64,000 nt of DNA from Lonicera japonica (Eukaryota > Streptophyta > Magnoliopsida > Dipsacales > Caprifoliaceae), in contig CM038470.1 in NCBI GenBank assembly GCA_021464415.1, positions 6,212,394 through 6,276,393 on the forward strand, in the 5' to 3' direction. Below the pieces are notes generated by a model. That model was not told the origin of the DNA and did not search any database. It saw nothing but the letters and a program-made list of their open reading frames with translations. The position numbers and the translations under genes were made by a program. Within the stretch, counting starts at the first letter, position 1, and each line of letters starts with the position of its first letter. This document shows positions 1-12,855 of this stretch, piece by piece.

Positions 1-345
1 TATATTTACACACATATATAATTTTTTTCGCAACGGAAATAATTAAAATTTTATTTACACACATATATCTGAACAAAATTATAATTATTACAGTTAAATG
101 AAATTATATAATAATATAATGTTATAATATATATACATATATATACACACATATATGTATAAGAAAAAAATTACAAAATTAAGTATATCGGGGCGGGTAC
201 AGGGTGGAGACACCCATACCCGAACTTGATTAAATTTAAAAATCCCCGACCCGCCTCTAATTACTTGACCCCATATTCGCCCCCATCAGGTCGGAGTCCT
301 GTGGGTACCCATACCCGCTGGTATTTTTGCTATCCCTATCTAGGT
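1..345. repeat. Right-hand end of a transposon, probably hAT-like
   Basis: From about 188 to 345 the sequence is GC-richer than its surroundings and rich in CGGGTA/TACCCG words. It closes with the reverse complement of a TAGGGATAGCAAAAA-like terminus, which resembles hAT terminal inverted repeats. The matching left end would lie before base 1, so no target duplication can be tested. Positions 1-180 are AT-rich with alternating TA/CA runs and no coding signal. Confidence 0.3.
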
Positions 346-1570
346 TTAGAGCTCTTAAAGACTTAGGCTCAGAAAGATAAAGGATGGAAAGTGAAAAAAT
401 TTGCTAAAGCAAAAAGAGGGTTTTATAAGACTTCTAAGGTACGCCAACCGTCCCTTTAACTGTCAAATACACCTTCCATCAAGTCAGCTGCACTTTCGCA
501 AGTTTTTCAATGAAACAACATCAAGTGGGCACGTTACCCGATGAAGGCGTCAGGCCTCTAAGAGGACCCTAATTGCAAGTTGGGAGTACATCTGAGGTCA
601 GAACTTTAAAATACTCACACTACCTCCAGGGGCAAAAAAAAAATTTGGTGTAACCTTGACTCGTACATTATCTCCCGAACCTCCATAGAGCCCTTAACTA
701 TAACATGAAAATAACTATAACTCTCTAAGTAAAGTTTTATCCTTTTCAACTAATTCTTCCAAGCTGGGCTCCAAGGATATGGATCAATTGATGGAGTAAA
801 ATAATTGTTTTACCCTATGGACCAACCACAGGAGGACACGTGGCTACCTCTGCTGACGAGGGAAGACAGAGCAAGGAGGCCTAAACCTCAAGGTTACATG
901 TCTAACTGAGCTCGCGAAAATATTAGAAAAATGTTTGCTCTGTGTTCAAAGCTATGGGTTTCTAGAGCTTGACCTTCAGAGCTCTTTCACCGAGCTGGAT
1001 CCACTGTGCATAACCACTATGTCAAAGTGGTTGACAAAGGCATGGACGACATTCACCAAATCTGCTAAAGTCACATAATTGCTCTCAACTTCATTAAATG
1101 CACTGGAATACATAGAAAATCAACATCAGAGTTCGTGATAATGAAAGATGGCTCTGGACCTGCTCTAGGAGGTCTCTCACACGTTTCCCCCTCTATTATA
1201 TATATAGGAAACATTTACTTCCCTTAAGGACCAAGTTTTTGACAGCTAAGCTTTAACTACAAAAGTTTCTATATATGGAACTACACCAAGAAAAGAAATA
1301 TCTAGAGAAAGTGGTCTAAAGTATATACTGTAGAGTTTTGATAATAGTGTATTGAAGCTCTGAGAGGTTTAGAACTCCTTCAGCTGTAATATTATGAGAT
1401 GAAATAACTAGAGAAACTACGTTTGTTTGTAATTAGAATCCATTCGTTATAATACAAAGCAACTCCAAACTTTTAACCACTATATCCATAGAAGGGCGAA
1501 CTTCCTCTATACATCTTTGTCTTGTCCTTTGTCTTTTCAATTATTATTTAATCCTTTAACTGTGTCGCAT
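346..1570. repeat. Possible LTR-retrotransposon remnant, non-coding
   Basis: No reading frame is supported. The stretch has LTR-like traits: a CACGTGGC block near 838, a TATATATAGGA promoter-like word near 1200, and a transcribed-looking tail near 1400-1560. I could not find a second LTR, a primer-binding site or terminal TG/CA with a duplication, so it is only a candidate. Confidence 0.22.
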
Positions 1571-2540
1571 GTTCCAAATTTTCGCACCACCAGATAAGAA
1601 TATTATTCGAATCCGACATATCCTATAGGATAAAAATAAGAATAGTTTAATATAAATGATACGGATAAGGATTTGGATAATAAATTTAAAAGGGGATACG
1701 GATAATAGATAACGTGGTATCCGATCTGTTTACACCCCTATTTATAATTAAACTTGCCGATAAATTGAATTTTAATTGGATTATTTTAAAATCCGATCCG
1801 AGTTATTATGAGAAAAAATTTAATCCGATTCGATGGATTGCTAATAGTCAAATTTAGATCCCATTTTATGAACTTAATGGATATCTAATTTGATAATCCA
1901 ATTCGAATATTTTAAGAAGAAAAAAATATAATTTTAACTATAAAAAAATAAATAGATAATAAATTTCAACATAAAATAAACTAATAAAATGAAGAAAATA
2001 TTCATTTAAATAATACATTAATAATTCTAAAAAACACATACAAAAAATAACTTAAAATTAATCTGGACAATTGAAAACAAAAGAAGTGTTCCAAATCTCC
2101 AATAACAATTCAATTCAAATCGGATCAAGTATAACTAAACCCATATTTGTTATATTACATTATTGGATTATCGAATTCATATCGAATTTTGGATCGAAAT
2201 CCATCGACAAGTTTAATTATAATACTAACTTGTCACATGTCCTCACTGCCAACTATTCAAAATACATTTTTTATTTCAGTCACATAATTTTTTATCTCCT
2301 TATACAATTTATTGATTGAAGAGACATAACCCTTTATTATATAAATTTTATTTTTTTATATATATAAAATATATTTATTGGAAAAAAATAACTTTTTTTC
2401 TTTTTCACTTTCTTGTACATTTTCCCTCTCCCTTTGTTTATTCATGTTCTTGTGGATACGATATCAACCAAGACATAGTATTTTTGGCAATTAAATGTGA
2501 ATGTTTAAATGGCATAGATTTTGTGGTCAAAAACCACTAC
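1571..2540. other. AT-rich intergenic sequence, no gene seen
   Basis: Short open frames here have no recognisable domain. Bases 1591-1740 repeat GATACGGATAA-like words and end in ACACCCCTAT, which suggests another degraded transposon end. Nothing else can be supported. Confidence 0.4.
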
Positions 2541-2926
2541 AGACTTGACTTCTATCCATTACCTTCCGGTCTAATTTCGTTAAGTGGGATAAATTTGATG
2601 ACAAAATAGATGATTTATTTCATAAAATTTGGTAGAGATAATCTATATGATAATTAGATCATATCCACAAAATTACACTAGAAGATTCAATCTATGAATG
2701 GATAAAATGACGATCTAAAGTTTGAATGGTTGAAAATGAACAAATGCATCAAATTTTTATAACGCACACTTCCGATTTGAAATTTTAGTTGAAATTTTGT
2801 GAACATGATCTACTCATTATAGAAATCAACTCTACCAACTTTTATGAAAAAATTCATCCATTTAGCTTTCGAACTAAATCTCTAAGATAAAATTGGACCA
2901 AAAAATAATAGAGAGGAGCCAAGTCC
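2541..2926. repeat. Foldback (long inverted-repeat) MITE, copy 1
   Basis: The left arm starts AGACTTGACTTCTATCC and the right arm ends with its approximate reverse complement, GGAGCCAAGTCC. Both arms carry a TTTCATRAAA / GATCATCT motif series. The interior matches copies at 25391-25655 and 26472-26765. No coding capacity is visible. Confidence 0.5.
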
Positions 2927-3879
2927 AAAAACCTATTTTGCGGGATATAAGTCTTTTTAGGGGGACCTTTGGTAGAATCAGTCTCCCTTTCCTATTAGAG
3001 TTTTATTGATGGTACGGAGGTTCAACATGTGCCCATATAGGTAGATTATGTCATAAATCGTGCCAAAAAAAATGTTATTAATTATTTAAACAATATTTAA
3101 AATTTTAATTACATATTTTTTTATGCTTTTATACATTTTTAAAATTCAAAAATTATTACTTCTTATTGTTTAGATTAAAAAAGTGTCCACACCTTGACCT
3201 TAAAACAATAACAACCTTATGCTCCAGCTCAACTGTGTTAAGTAATTCAAAATTTTAAATACAATCAAGCATTTTATTTGGGTTTTATTTCGACTTGTGA
3301 CATTATTCTATTAACCTCTGTGCTCTTTTAATTGAATGTGGCTCGTATCTCTTGGAAAATTGGTGGAGAAAGAAAGAAAAAAAAACATTATAATAAACCA
3401 TTATAACAACTACCACTAGAAAATTAATTTTAAGCATAGAGAAAACCAAATTAACAGGAAGTTTAAGCATGATTGCAATTGCTTTTAAATAGTCCTTCAT
3501 TGAAGGTGGATTTCCTTGTAGTAGAACCTTTTAGTTTGTCAAAACACATCTGGACAAAATTGACTTCCCATTCTTTTTAGTTTGTCATTGGACCTTGGTC
3601 ATCTCTATGCTTAAACCTATTTTTAAAAAACAATCCTTAGTAAAAGACTTAGAGATAATGTATCTTCTATGCATGATATATGTATATATATACACTACGT
3701 ATTGTTTGTACTGGACAGCACGTTAAAGCAAATAAAGTTAACAATTGAATAGAGACGACTCAAAGTTAGTTGAGGCCCGGAATAAATCCTATGAAACTTT
3801 TGAATTATTACACTACAATTTGCGCCACACTAATATTATATAAAGTAATTATTAATACTAGGTATTATTCTAATCGTCA
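2927..3879. other. Intergenic sequence, no gene seen
   Basis: AT-rich DNA with only short chance frames. Nothing on either strand could be recognised. Confidence 0.4.
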
Positions 3880-3965
3880 CACAGTATGATTGAGTGGTAA
3901 AGGTGCTTCTAAAAGATGCCATGAGTTTGAATTCTATTGAAGTAGTGTTTGATTTGAAATTTAAT
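3880..3965 (+). repeat. Possible tRNA-derived SINE head
   Basis: TGATTGAGTGG at about 3888 fits the pol III A box, and GAGTTTGAATTC at about 3927 is a degenerate B box about 40 bp downstream, the spacing seen in tRNA-like promoters. No poly(A) tail or target duplication was found, so this is tentative. Confidence 0.33.
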
Positions 3966-5047
3966 TTTTAAAATTTTAAATTATTGAAGGTTAATTTCTA
4001 AGTAAACACAAAAATTAACTTTTTTTTGTCTCCCTCGCACTTCATCTCTCTCACCATTTCAAACTCTCTCACTCAATTCCACCCACAAATCATTGTTCAC
4101 AAGTCTTAAGTAATATCAAAGAAGTAAAAATATGGTGCGGTGCCGGCAGTGTGATACCGAGCATTTACAAAATAATAAGAACAAACTCACAAAATCCTCC
4201 TCAATAGATGAACATCAACAAAACCCACAAACTAAAGGCTGTGGCAAAGAGTTGGTGCCAAAAATAGCAACGGTCAATGAAGGTTTTCACAAAACAGTTG
4301 GTGGCGCAGGCGTGGTGACAGTGACTGGGTGTAGTGCCAAAGGTGTGATAATGGTGAGTCGACAGCACCAATTTTCTGATTGCTTGACCATCATGGTCTA
4401 GAGAGAAATGTGGAAGAAATATGTAGATGGAAATGTAGAGAGAGAAATGTGGGAATTGGGAAATGGCTATAGAGAGAGAGAGAAAGAGAGTTGAGAATAA
4501 TAATTTTGAAATTTGAAATATTTTTTTTTCTTTTAAGGAATAGTGTAGGTTATATGATGTTCTTTTGTGCATAGAAACTGCATCTAAAAGCCAATATTTC
4601 ATGTGCATTTTTACAAATAAATCCAAATCATTGATTAAGTGAAATTATAAAGATAAAAGTATTTTGACTTTCTCTTTCTATAATAAAGATATTATTATTA
4701 CCATCTCCTGGTCTTTGTAGAATTACAAACGTAAAGATAGCTGAACTAAAAACAAACAACTCAATGCACTTTATCAAATTTCAATTCATTCGGATTTAGA
4801 CTTCATAAATGCAAAATCAAATGACCCCTACATTAGATGCAAGAAGTAATATTTTTTTATATGCATAACCACTAGAACAGTACAACCATATAAGTCAAAA
4901 TAAAAACACAACTTACACACGGCTGATTGACACAATAACAATTAGAAACCCAGCGCCCCCCCCCCCCCCAAAAAAAAAAAAAAACCAAACAGCACAGAGT
5001 AAAAAATGAAAAATTATTGTAAACAAGTTAGGACCTTAGGGATATTA
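3966..5047. other. Intergenic sequence downstream of thymidine kinase
   Basis: Two overlapping open frames on opposite strands (4132-4401 and 4201-4626) have low-complexity translations without domains. They are best seen as chance frames. The stretch probably includes the 3' flank of the thymidine kinase transcript near 4900-5047. Confidence 0.4.
4956..4984. repeat. Adjacent poly(C)14 and poly(A)15 tracts
   Basis: A run of 14 C is followed directly by a run of 15 A, about 65 bp past the thymidine kinase stop codon. The run lengths could be affected by sequencing error. Confidence 0.85.
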
Positions 5048-7732
5048 CTAATTAACTGCAGCTACCTCCTGGGACTGATCAATGAGAGCTTGATCATTCT
5101 GAACTTCATGATGAGATTTGAGAACTACTCTTGTAGCTTCAATGACAGCTTGTCCATTTGCATAATGCTGCCGACAAACCGGCATGTACATATCAGCCCC
5201 ACCTATGAGCTCTGTCTTTGTCTCGTCTGTCTTCCTTAAGGTGAAAAAGGCACGTTTGCCACATAATTCACATCGAGCAGTCAATTTTGTTACAGTGTCA
5301 GCAAGAGGTATTACATCGAGCACAGAACCAAATCTCCTTCTGCCAACAAACCAAAACTCACAACATAAAACAAGTTCCATTCTAAATAATTAATTGTGAT
5401 GAAAATACTGCATCCTGAAAAATGAGAGTCGAGAATTAACTCCTATTCAGGAGCAAAGGAAGTATCTAACAGTATTTTCCTAAGGGAAGATGCTGTTGGG
5501 ACTTCAAAAATTGCTTCAAGAATTATATTCATATATATATATAGTCATATGGAGTGCTAGTGCATCAAAATTGCTTAAGTTGAACACAAATGGAATTTGT
5601 TTACTAATTTAAGCTTTGGCATGGTAGCAGCACCTCAAGTAATCACCATCTAGGCCAGCAACTATTACAGTTTTACCATCATGGTCAGCTGCTCTGCAGC
5701 AGAAATCGTAAAGGTCGTCAAAGAATTGAGCTTCATCAATTCCAATCACATCCAACTGTCAACCAAAACAGTGAGTGTGAAAGACGATTCATAACACAAT
5801 AATCACCACAAAGTAACATAACATATGCTGCAGTTGTGTCCACTATGAACAGCATAATTTTTGGGATACTGAAAATTATAGCCGTAAAGAATTCTAGAGT
5901 TCTTTTGATATTGCAGCAGCCTCACATGTCAAGTTTTAAACAAAGCATGCTCTCAATATTGCATTTCTTTAAATATCTTTATATTTTTAGTTTGTTTCCT
6001 TTTTTCTTTCTTTCTTTTTACCGCAAGGGGGAGGGGATGAAAAGATCATTAATTCTGTTTCCCATACAGGCCATGATCAAGCCTAAACATAATTATTGCA
6101 TTAGCATGATTAAACAAGTCAAAAATCAATCTATTTGAATATGATACATCATTATCCAAAACAATTAAGTAATGATTTACCGGAAGAAAAAAAACCCTAC
6201 AGCATGTTGAATAGCACAACACAAGATATGCACTTTAATTAAATTTAGAATGTATAATAGAGACCAAAATTTACAGAGAAACTTCCATGAAACATTACTT
6301 AATGTGATATGTTCTGTACTTTCCCCCAAATCTGAAATTTTCAAATTATAAATTAAAGCATGATAGTGAGATACAGATATATAGAACTAGTTGCCAAACC
6401 AGGCTCAAAAGCATCACTCAGGTAATGATTAAAGAACTCAAATCCTAACAACCATCAAAGCACTTGCACAAAGACAAAATAAGGTGTTGATTGAGAAAGA
6501 AAAATGTTTTGCGTGAAAAATTTATTATCAATCAAAAGCATCGGTTCAAAGCATCCTAGGCATCAGTCAAAGTTAAAATTAACATCATTGTCAATGCCAC
6601 AAATATACAGACATGGGCATGCCCAAGTACTGGATGAAAGAAAACTCTTGTTGTCTCTTTCAAAATTGAAAGTTTGACCTAAATATCAACCTCAACTTTG
6701 AAAACCCATACTGCCATAGAGGAAAATTTGTGAAAGCTGGAAGATTCAACTCAAATTAAGTACATTAGTTGTTTAAATTGAAACGGTCCAACCAACCAAG
6801 GGGTTCATGAGCAAATAAAATAAGCAAAGATACCAACAAACAATGAACGCTGCAAACCAGAGTTTTTAACTAAAAAAATACCTCATCATAAGCATCAGCT
6901 CCAAAATTTTGCTTGAAAGACAAAAGATCCTGCAATGTCCAACATGGAAATTTTGTCCCATCATGTGTCACAACTGAATCTATTGCGTACCGTGTATCCT
7001 TGCTTGACTTTATCATTGCAACATGTCTACAAAGGATAACATTTATTTCAGAACGTAATTTTATCTTCTTATTAATCATTCGTTCCAATTGTAACAATTA
7101 TAACCATCCATAACTAATAATACTAAGGGATAATGGCTTTTGAATCACAGAAATGTATAAGGGATAAGAGATTGAGGGTTCATGGTCCAGATTGACAATG
7201 TCTTTTTAACAGTTGAGAATTGAGATGAATGTATAAGTAAATAAATCTGAGGGCTTAGTTGAGAGATGCCTTAGAAGTTGAGATAAAAAGATACACAAGG
7301 GCTAGATTAAATTAGACATGCTCTTGGTACAGGCTAGAACTAGTGTGTATATAACTATGAACCCAAAAATTAGGATGCAAATGTTAGAGGCTTCAAAGTT
7401 AAAATAAAGTCTAAATTAAAGACCACTAATCAGTAAATTTGACAATTGACATTATTATTAGTAAACACAAATTGAAGTACAAAACATACTTTTCTAAATC
7501 AAACTTCATATCCCATAAACAATTCTAGAAGAAACCAAATATAGTTTGCTTAATTGGAAGGAGTGAATTACCTGCCGTTGTTGCCTTCAGATTTAATACG
7601 ACGAAGAAGAGAAGTAGTTTTCCCGGCAAACATGGGGCCTATAATGACATGGATCTCGCCGGAACGGCGATGAGTGGGGACAATTGGGTCGGGGAGGGAA
7701 GATATTTGGGATTTAAAAGAGGAAGAGGACAT
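5048..7732 (-). CDS. TK1: Thymidine kinase, TK1 type (4 coding exons)
   Basis: Phosphorylates thymidine to dTMP with ATP, in the pyrimidine salvage route. Coding exons, in transcription order, are 7732-7572, 7026-6882, 5755-5634 and 5339-5048. All junctions are GT..AG and the frame is continuous over 720 nt (239 aa plus stop), a usual length for the family. The start is the ATG at 7732-7730, which places the P-loop at its expected distance from the N terminus. Visible motifs are the P-loop GPMFAGKT (residues 32-39), IDEAQFF (108-114) holding the probable catalytic Glu110, and zinc ligands Cys166/Cys169 (CELC) and Cys198/His201 (CRQH). All key residues are present, so it looks functional. No organelle transit peptide is obvious in the short Ser-rich N terminus. 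Intron 2 (5756-6881) is the largest. The product family is near certain; the organelle or cytosol location is not. Confidence 0.96.
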
Positions 7733-8037
7733 GGTTATAGAGAGAATTAGGGTTTGAGAGAGAAGAAGGAGATGCTAATAAAGTCAAATTGAGGATTTGG
7801 AATTGGAGAGATGAAAATGGAGTAGTAGGTGAGAGGAGCGGGTTGTTCATGTTTGATTTATATAATATAATAATAATTGTTGTTCAAATCAAATATTTGA
7901 ATCTAATTCGTGCTTGGGAAGTTTTCTCTCTGCTTAAACTTTTGGATTTTGGAGGGAGTGCGATTGGTTTCGCTGATTTGGAGGGAAATTGAGTAAGAGA
8001 GAGAGAGAAATTGATATTTGAAAGTCACTCACTTACT
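7733..8037. other. Promoter region of thymidine kinase
   Basis: No gene. On the minus strand it holds a TATA-like element about 125 bp upstream of the start codon and a CT-rich leader. No clear E2F site was seen, although TK genes are often S-phase regulated. It ends at a hAT insertion at 8038. Confidence 0.45.
7856..7865 (-). promoter_or_regulatory. Probable TATA box of the thymidine kinase gene
   Basis: Minus-strand TTATATAAAT lies about 125 bp upstream of the TK start codon, with a CT-rich stretch between them. Position and composition fit a plant core promoter. It is an inference without transcript data. Confidence 0.4.
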
Positions 8038-9077
8038 TAGGGGTGTTTCTCATTTCAGTCGAAGTAGAAATTAAGGCACCTCGAATTTAAACTAAGGTCT
8101 CGTTTAGTTTACAGAGTTTAGTATTCGGGAAAAGAAAATCTTTCTTCTATTTTGTTTGGCAAGTACAAATTTTAAAAATATTTTCATGAGAGAGGGAAAA
8201 ATCGGAGGTAAAACCATTCATCTCAAAATACATGCGATTGATATTTTCATGTGATTTTCAAGCATTTATTACAAAAAATTTAGACAATAATAGAATTACC
8301 TAAATACTTTTTATGTTTTACCAAATACAAGAAAGGAAACTTGATAGGAAATTTAGTTTCCCACTTCCATGGGAAAGATAAGGGAATTAATTTCCCTTCC
8401 GTGAACTAAACGAGACCTAAATTTTGGTTTCTAAATCTTCGAAACTCAAACTCGAATTAGACTTTTCTGTTCGGTTTCGTTCGGTTTTGACTTATGTTTT
8501 TTTTCTTTTTTTCTAAATCAATTTAACGTAACAATATAATAATAATAATAATAATGTAAGAATTGTTCATATTCAAATTAAAATCATAATAATTTTAAAA
8601 ACAAGGAGTAAACATACGTATACTATGTTTTTTATTTAATTACTATTTTATTTGTACATTTACAAGAATAAAACACATTCAATAAAATGATGAATTATCT
8701 TGCCATCATGTATGTGATAAAAAAATCTTAGCATTGTGTAGTTAATTCAATAATAAGGGTACGCGTTAATGATTTTTTTTTAAGATTATCACATTATGCA
8801 ATTAATAAGAAACATATTTTTATAAAAGGCCATCTTTTTTCTATTATAGTATAATTAACGTGTGCCCTTAGAGTATATATTAACATTTTTTCTTCTTATA
8901 CATGATTCGGTTCGATTCAGTTTAATTCGGTTTTGGACTAGCTTACTCCAAACCCAAACCAAACTTTTCGGTTTCGGTTCAATTTTCTTGTTTTCGGCTT
9001 CGATTTTTTTCAGTTTGGGGTTTTACGGATCGGTTCGATCCGTTCGGTCGGTTTTTTGATTAGCTTTAACACTCCTA
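8038..9077. mobile_element. Non-autonomous hAT element, copy 1 (carries a nested MITE)
   Basis: Begins TAGGGGTGTTT and ends AACACTCCTA. It is flanked by 8-bp near-duplicates CACTTACT (8030-8037) and CACTAACT (9078-9085), 7 of 8 matching. The interior has many TTCGGTTCGG/GGTTCGATTC-like words shared with the copies at 12856 and 34824. It contains a Tourist-like MITE at 8096-8417. There is no transposase, so it must depend on an autonomous hAT. Confidence 0.8.
8096..8417. mobile_element. Tourist-like (PIF/Harbinger) MITE, family 1 copy 1
   Basis: 322 bp with terminal inverted repeats GGTCTCGTTTAGTT / AACTAAACGAGACC and a perfect TAA duplication on each side. It is nested within a hAT element. 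The interior aligns along its length with the copy at 14483-14803. Confidence 0.85.
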
Positions 9078-9085
9078 CACTAACT

Positions 9086-9939
9086 CATACAGTCATACCT
9101 TAACTTTAACCGGGTTCATTTAATTATAAAAAAATAAATAAAAAAAGTTTAACCTGTATGATAAGAATAAGATACTATATATATAGTTATTTTTATGAAT
9201 ATATGTTATATATTTTTAATTATCTTTTGTAAAAAAAAAATTCTTCCTCCACCTTTAAATAATTTTTTTCCCTTTAAAAAAGTAAGAAAGCAATAATATA
9301 TTTCATCACATTTTTAAATTTATTTTTTAACCTCTCATACAAATCAAGTGTTTTTCTTTTTCTTTTTTTGTTGTTATCAAATAAAGCCTAAAATACAAAG
9401 AAACAAAATTTGAAAATGTCAAAGAACGGGGATTAGTCGGACCGAAGGTGCCAATACCCGGGGCATGGCAAACAAAAAGAAGTAATAACTAATTAGTGGA
9501 ATATTTGAGAAAAATGAACAGTATTACACAACTTTCGCCTTTATCTTTATATTAGTGGTTTGACTCATAAAAGTGAGGGGGGATTCTTTGTTTGTAGTGT
9601 CAATTGAGAGACTTAGACTTTACTTAATTAATTTTAAAAAAAGTAATGGAATACAAATTTCAAAATAAATTAGCAGCGGTTTAATTGGTTCCTATAATAT
9701 ATACTAACAATCCGTTTGGATCGAAGAATGGGATGTAAATGAAATGGTTAATTAAGAGGGAAAGTAATGTAAATCTCTTTTGGATAGAAATAAGAAATGA
9801 AATAACTGTGATTTAATACACTATTAATACATTATAGTTAAATTTGGAATAAAGTGAATAATTCATTAAAAAACTTTCATTTCCCTTACAATCCTCTTAA
9901 TATTATAAGGAAACAAAATAAAGGAATATAGGAGATTAT
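9086..9939. other. Intergenic sequence, no gene seen
   Basis: AT-rich. A GC-richer patch at about 9428-9470 (GATTAGTCGGACC, ATACCCGGGGC) resembles the 3' part of a plant SINE but is too short to assign. Confidence 0.4.
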
Positions 9940-9944
9940 CATAC

Positions 9945-11500
9945 TATAACACTCCCGCCTTAATCTACAGAATTACACTCGTAATTAAGACCTGGAGTGT
10001 TACTAACCCATCTTAGTAAAACTAAGATGGGTGAATAAGAAGAAAATAATTCAACAACATATATACCAAGTGTTATTAAGCCTCGGGTATAAAAACATGT
10101 TATAACATTCAAGCATGCATCACATTTATATATAAAACCAAACCACATGAATTCTCAAAATATCTATGATCCTCGGGCTAGCTGTAGCTTCTCGAAAAAA
10201 TATATATACATTACAAAAATGTTTATATCATAGCCTTTACTTCGTCCATGATCCTATCGTCTCCTTGTCCTCATGGGACTCGTGAGTACCTGTAATATTT
10301 TAAAGAAAACAGGAATGAACTATTTGCTCGGTAAGGGGGAAAACATAGGGCACGATGTTTTTAAAAAAGTTTGTTAACGTATTTCCAAATCATATCGAGA
10401 GTCTATTTCTGAGAGACACAAGCTCTCAACCCAATGATAAAGGTGATAGGCCTTTCATGAGATAGCCAGTCAAACCACAAGCTGAGAGTCCGTTCAGGAT
10501 CTTGCCATAAGATTTTCGAGCCATCGGTTGACACAATAATGATAGGCAATGTGCACAACAAGATAATCATATACATATAAAGAAATTCATGCTATACACA
10601 CTCCAATCATTCCATTAGATACCCCTTAGTATGCATTATTCATCAATAACCACTTTCATTAACAATTTTCATATATACTACCAAGGGATATCTCGTTTGG
10701 GTCAAATAACACTTTTATTAAGTATATATAGCATATGTTGTTTTGTATCATGTAATTATAGTATCATGAATCACAATTTTACATAAACTTTCTTATGTTT
10801 TTGGTTTCTAACCAAACATAAATCAAATACCACAAATTTAGAGTAATAAGGTCATATTATAATGTTTTAAAAGTACAGATACCCCTACCTTGACTTATTA
10901 GCGAATAAAAAGAAGGAATGATGAAGATTTCTAGCCTCTCCCCAAGTAATCCCCACGAAGAAGACGATGAATAATATATGAGATGAAGGTTTGAGTGATT
11001 CGGAGCTTAAATATTAAATTGATGATGAAAAATGAGAAAAAAATCTTTCAAAAAACCTACATCTTCATCTCTCTAGAACCTTTTAGTGTTTTGAAGGGTG
11101 TTTTGGTCAAAAAATAGGTGATAAAAAGGATAAAACGAATTTAAATCAAGTTAAGTTGGTGTACTGTTCATACTGGCAGACCGGTATGCCAAAACTGCAT
11201 GCTGGTCCGCAGCCAGATCTCTCCCCAATTTGTATATGCCGGATCGATATACCAAAATCCCTACATCGGTCCTCAGGCAAACTTTTTCCATGCTACCCTT
11301 TTCTTGTTTGGGCCCTAACTTTTCGCTCGTAACTCTGATTGATGTGATTTTTATGTCCACGAAAAGGTAATTCAGAGACCTACAATTTACGAGCGGAGTT
11401 TTTATCCAAATTATGGGCAATTTTTTTTAGAAGTACAATTTTCGCATAAATTTAACCTAACATGGCATAATTAACATTAAAATAAATACAGAGTGTTACA
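9945..11500. mobile_element. Solo LTR of an LTR retrotransposon (about 1.56 kb)
   Basis: The unit starts TATAACACTCCC and ends GAGTGTTACA, so its ends are the imperfect inverted repeat TGTAACACYC/GRGTGTTACA seen in many plant Ty3/gypsy LTRs (one end mutated from TG to TA). It is flanked by a perfect 5-bp duplication, CATAC at 9940-9944 and 11501-11505. There is no coding region and no second LTR, so it looks like the product of LTR-LTR recombination. Assignment to gypsy is inference from the termini. Orientation is unresolved. Confidence 0.75.
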
Positions 11501-11505
11501 CATAC

Positions 11506-12847
11506 CCTCTTATTCCTTCCATTTTCCATCCACTCTATTTCATAAATCTATCAAAAATAGTGAAAATGAGGTTTATTGTTCTAATTCATAAAGGATACGT
11601 GTATATATTTTACAACAATGTGAAATCAAAGTAGGTGATAAAGTAGCTGGAAGACATAGAAATAAGGATATCATTTCACAAATTTTGCCTATACAATATG
11701 TGCCTTATTTGCAAGATGTTGTAAGATGGAAGACTCATTGATATGGTCTTCAACCTATTAAGAGTCATTTACATGCTGCAAAAAACCCCAATCAATAGTC
11801 TTAAATTATTTGGCAATATTAACCTTTGCGGTAACATTACTACAATGAGTTTTGTTATCAAGCAAATTAAAGCATTATGAGTCCAAACCAGTAGATTGAT
11901 AAAAAATTTTTCCTTTGACAAAGGGACTACTTTTATGGAGATTTGTAGCATCGTTAAAGTAAATACAAATTGAGATTATAGAAACATGAGCTTGTGATAT
12001 AGCTACACCTAATTCCGGACCTGTTAATGTACGAATTATAAATAAAGAACCAGGATCTCCTATGAAAAAGAAAATATCATTCCCTCAATCTAAACAGATT
12101 GTAACCATGCGTAACGATGTTGACTATTTTTCAAAACCACTAGACGTGGACACGCACACTCTGTATGTGAACGCATTATTTTTATGTACATATTGATATA
12201 AGTTGAAATGATAAAACTAAAATATAAAATGTGTTAGTTCAATGATTAAAATATTTTATTTTAACTTTAACGTTGCATGTTGAGCCTATGTAATAACATA
12301 TATTTTATTAATATAATAAATAATAATAATGGAAAAATAGAAAAGCCATTGAATATTTAACATAAGGTCAACAAATCTTAAAGTATGAAGTGTTGCGCAC
12401 ACACAAAAAATTATAAGCAAGTGTAATAAAGCAAATATGAAGAATATACGGATATTTGAGAAGGGTGGTTTTCACAGCCAATTGATGGTAGGTTTGGTTT
12501 ACATCCGCTTTCTAGTGAAATAATTGATATTCTATTGATGGCTTTGGTGATTACAAAGTGATAGAGGGTGAACACAAGTAGTTAGTAATTTATAGGGTCA
12601 TTTAGGTTTTAAGATCCATAGTTTTGTTATTTTTGAGTTAGGGTTTACATTTTTCATTTATTGGGCTTTGGGGTAAAAAATGGATGATTTTGTTAGTCAA
12701 AGGATAAAGAACGTTAGTCAACACCAAAATTGAAGCAAAAATTCCTATGAAAAAAAAAACCCGAAACCTCATTACATGATTGACCTGTCCTTTCGCGTTC
12801 TCTATCGATCCACTGCTGATTACAAATCCTAGAATCATAATACCGCT
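11506..12847. other. Intergenic sequence, no gene confirmed
   Basis: Bases about 11600-12110 have somewhat better codon texture on the minus strand, but the frame is broken and I cannot assign a family. The rest is AT-rich non-coding DNA. Confidence 0.35.
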
Positions 12848-12855
12848 GTTACTAC

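Noticed and set aside
4132..4626. Overlapping open frames of 89 and 141 codons on opposite strands
   Set aside because: Low-complexity translations, no domain, no splice context; likely chance.
11151..11420. 89-codon minus-strand frame
   Set aside because: Falls inside the solo LTR; no domain.
11769..12110. Possible organelle-derived or coding fragment on the minus strand
   Set aside because: Some codon-like texture, but I could not match it to any gene with confidence.
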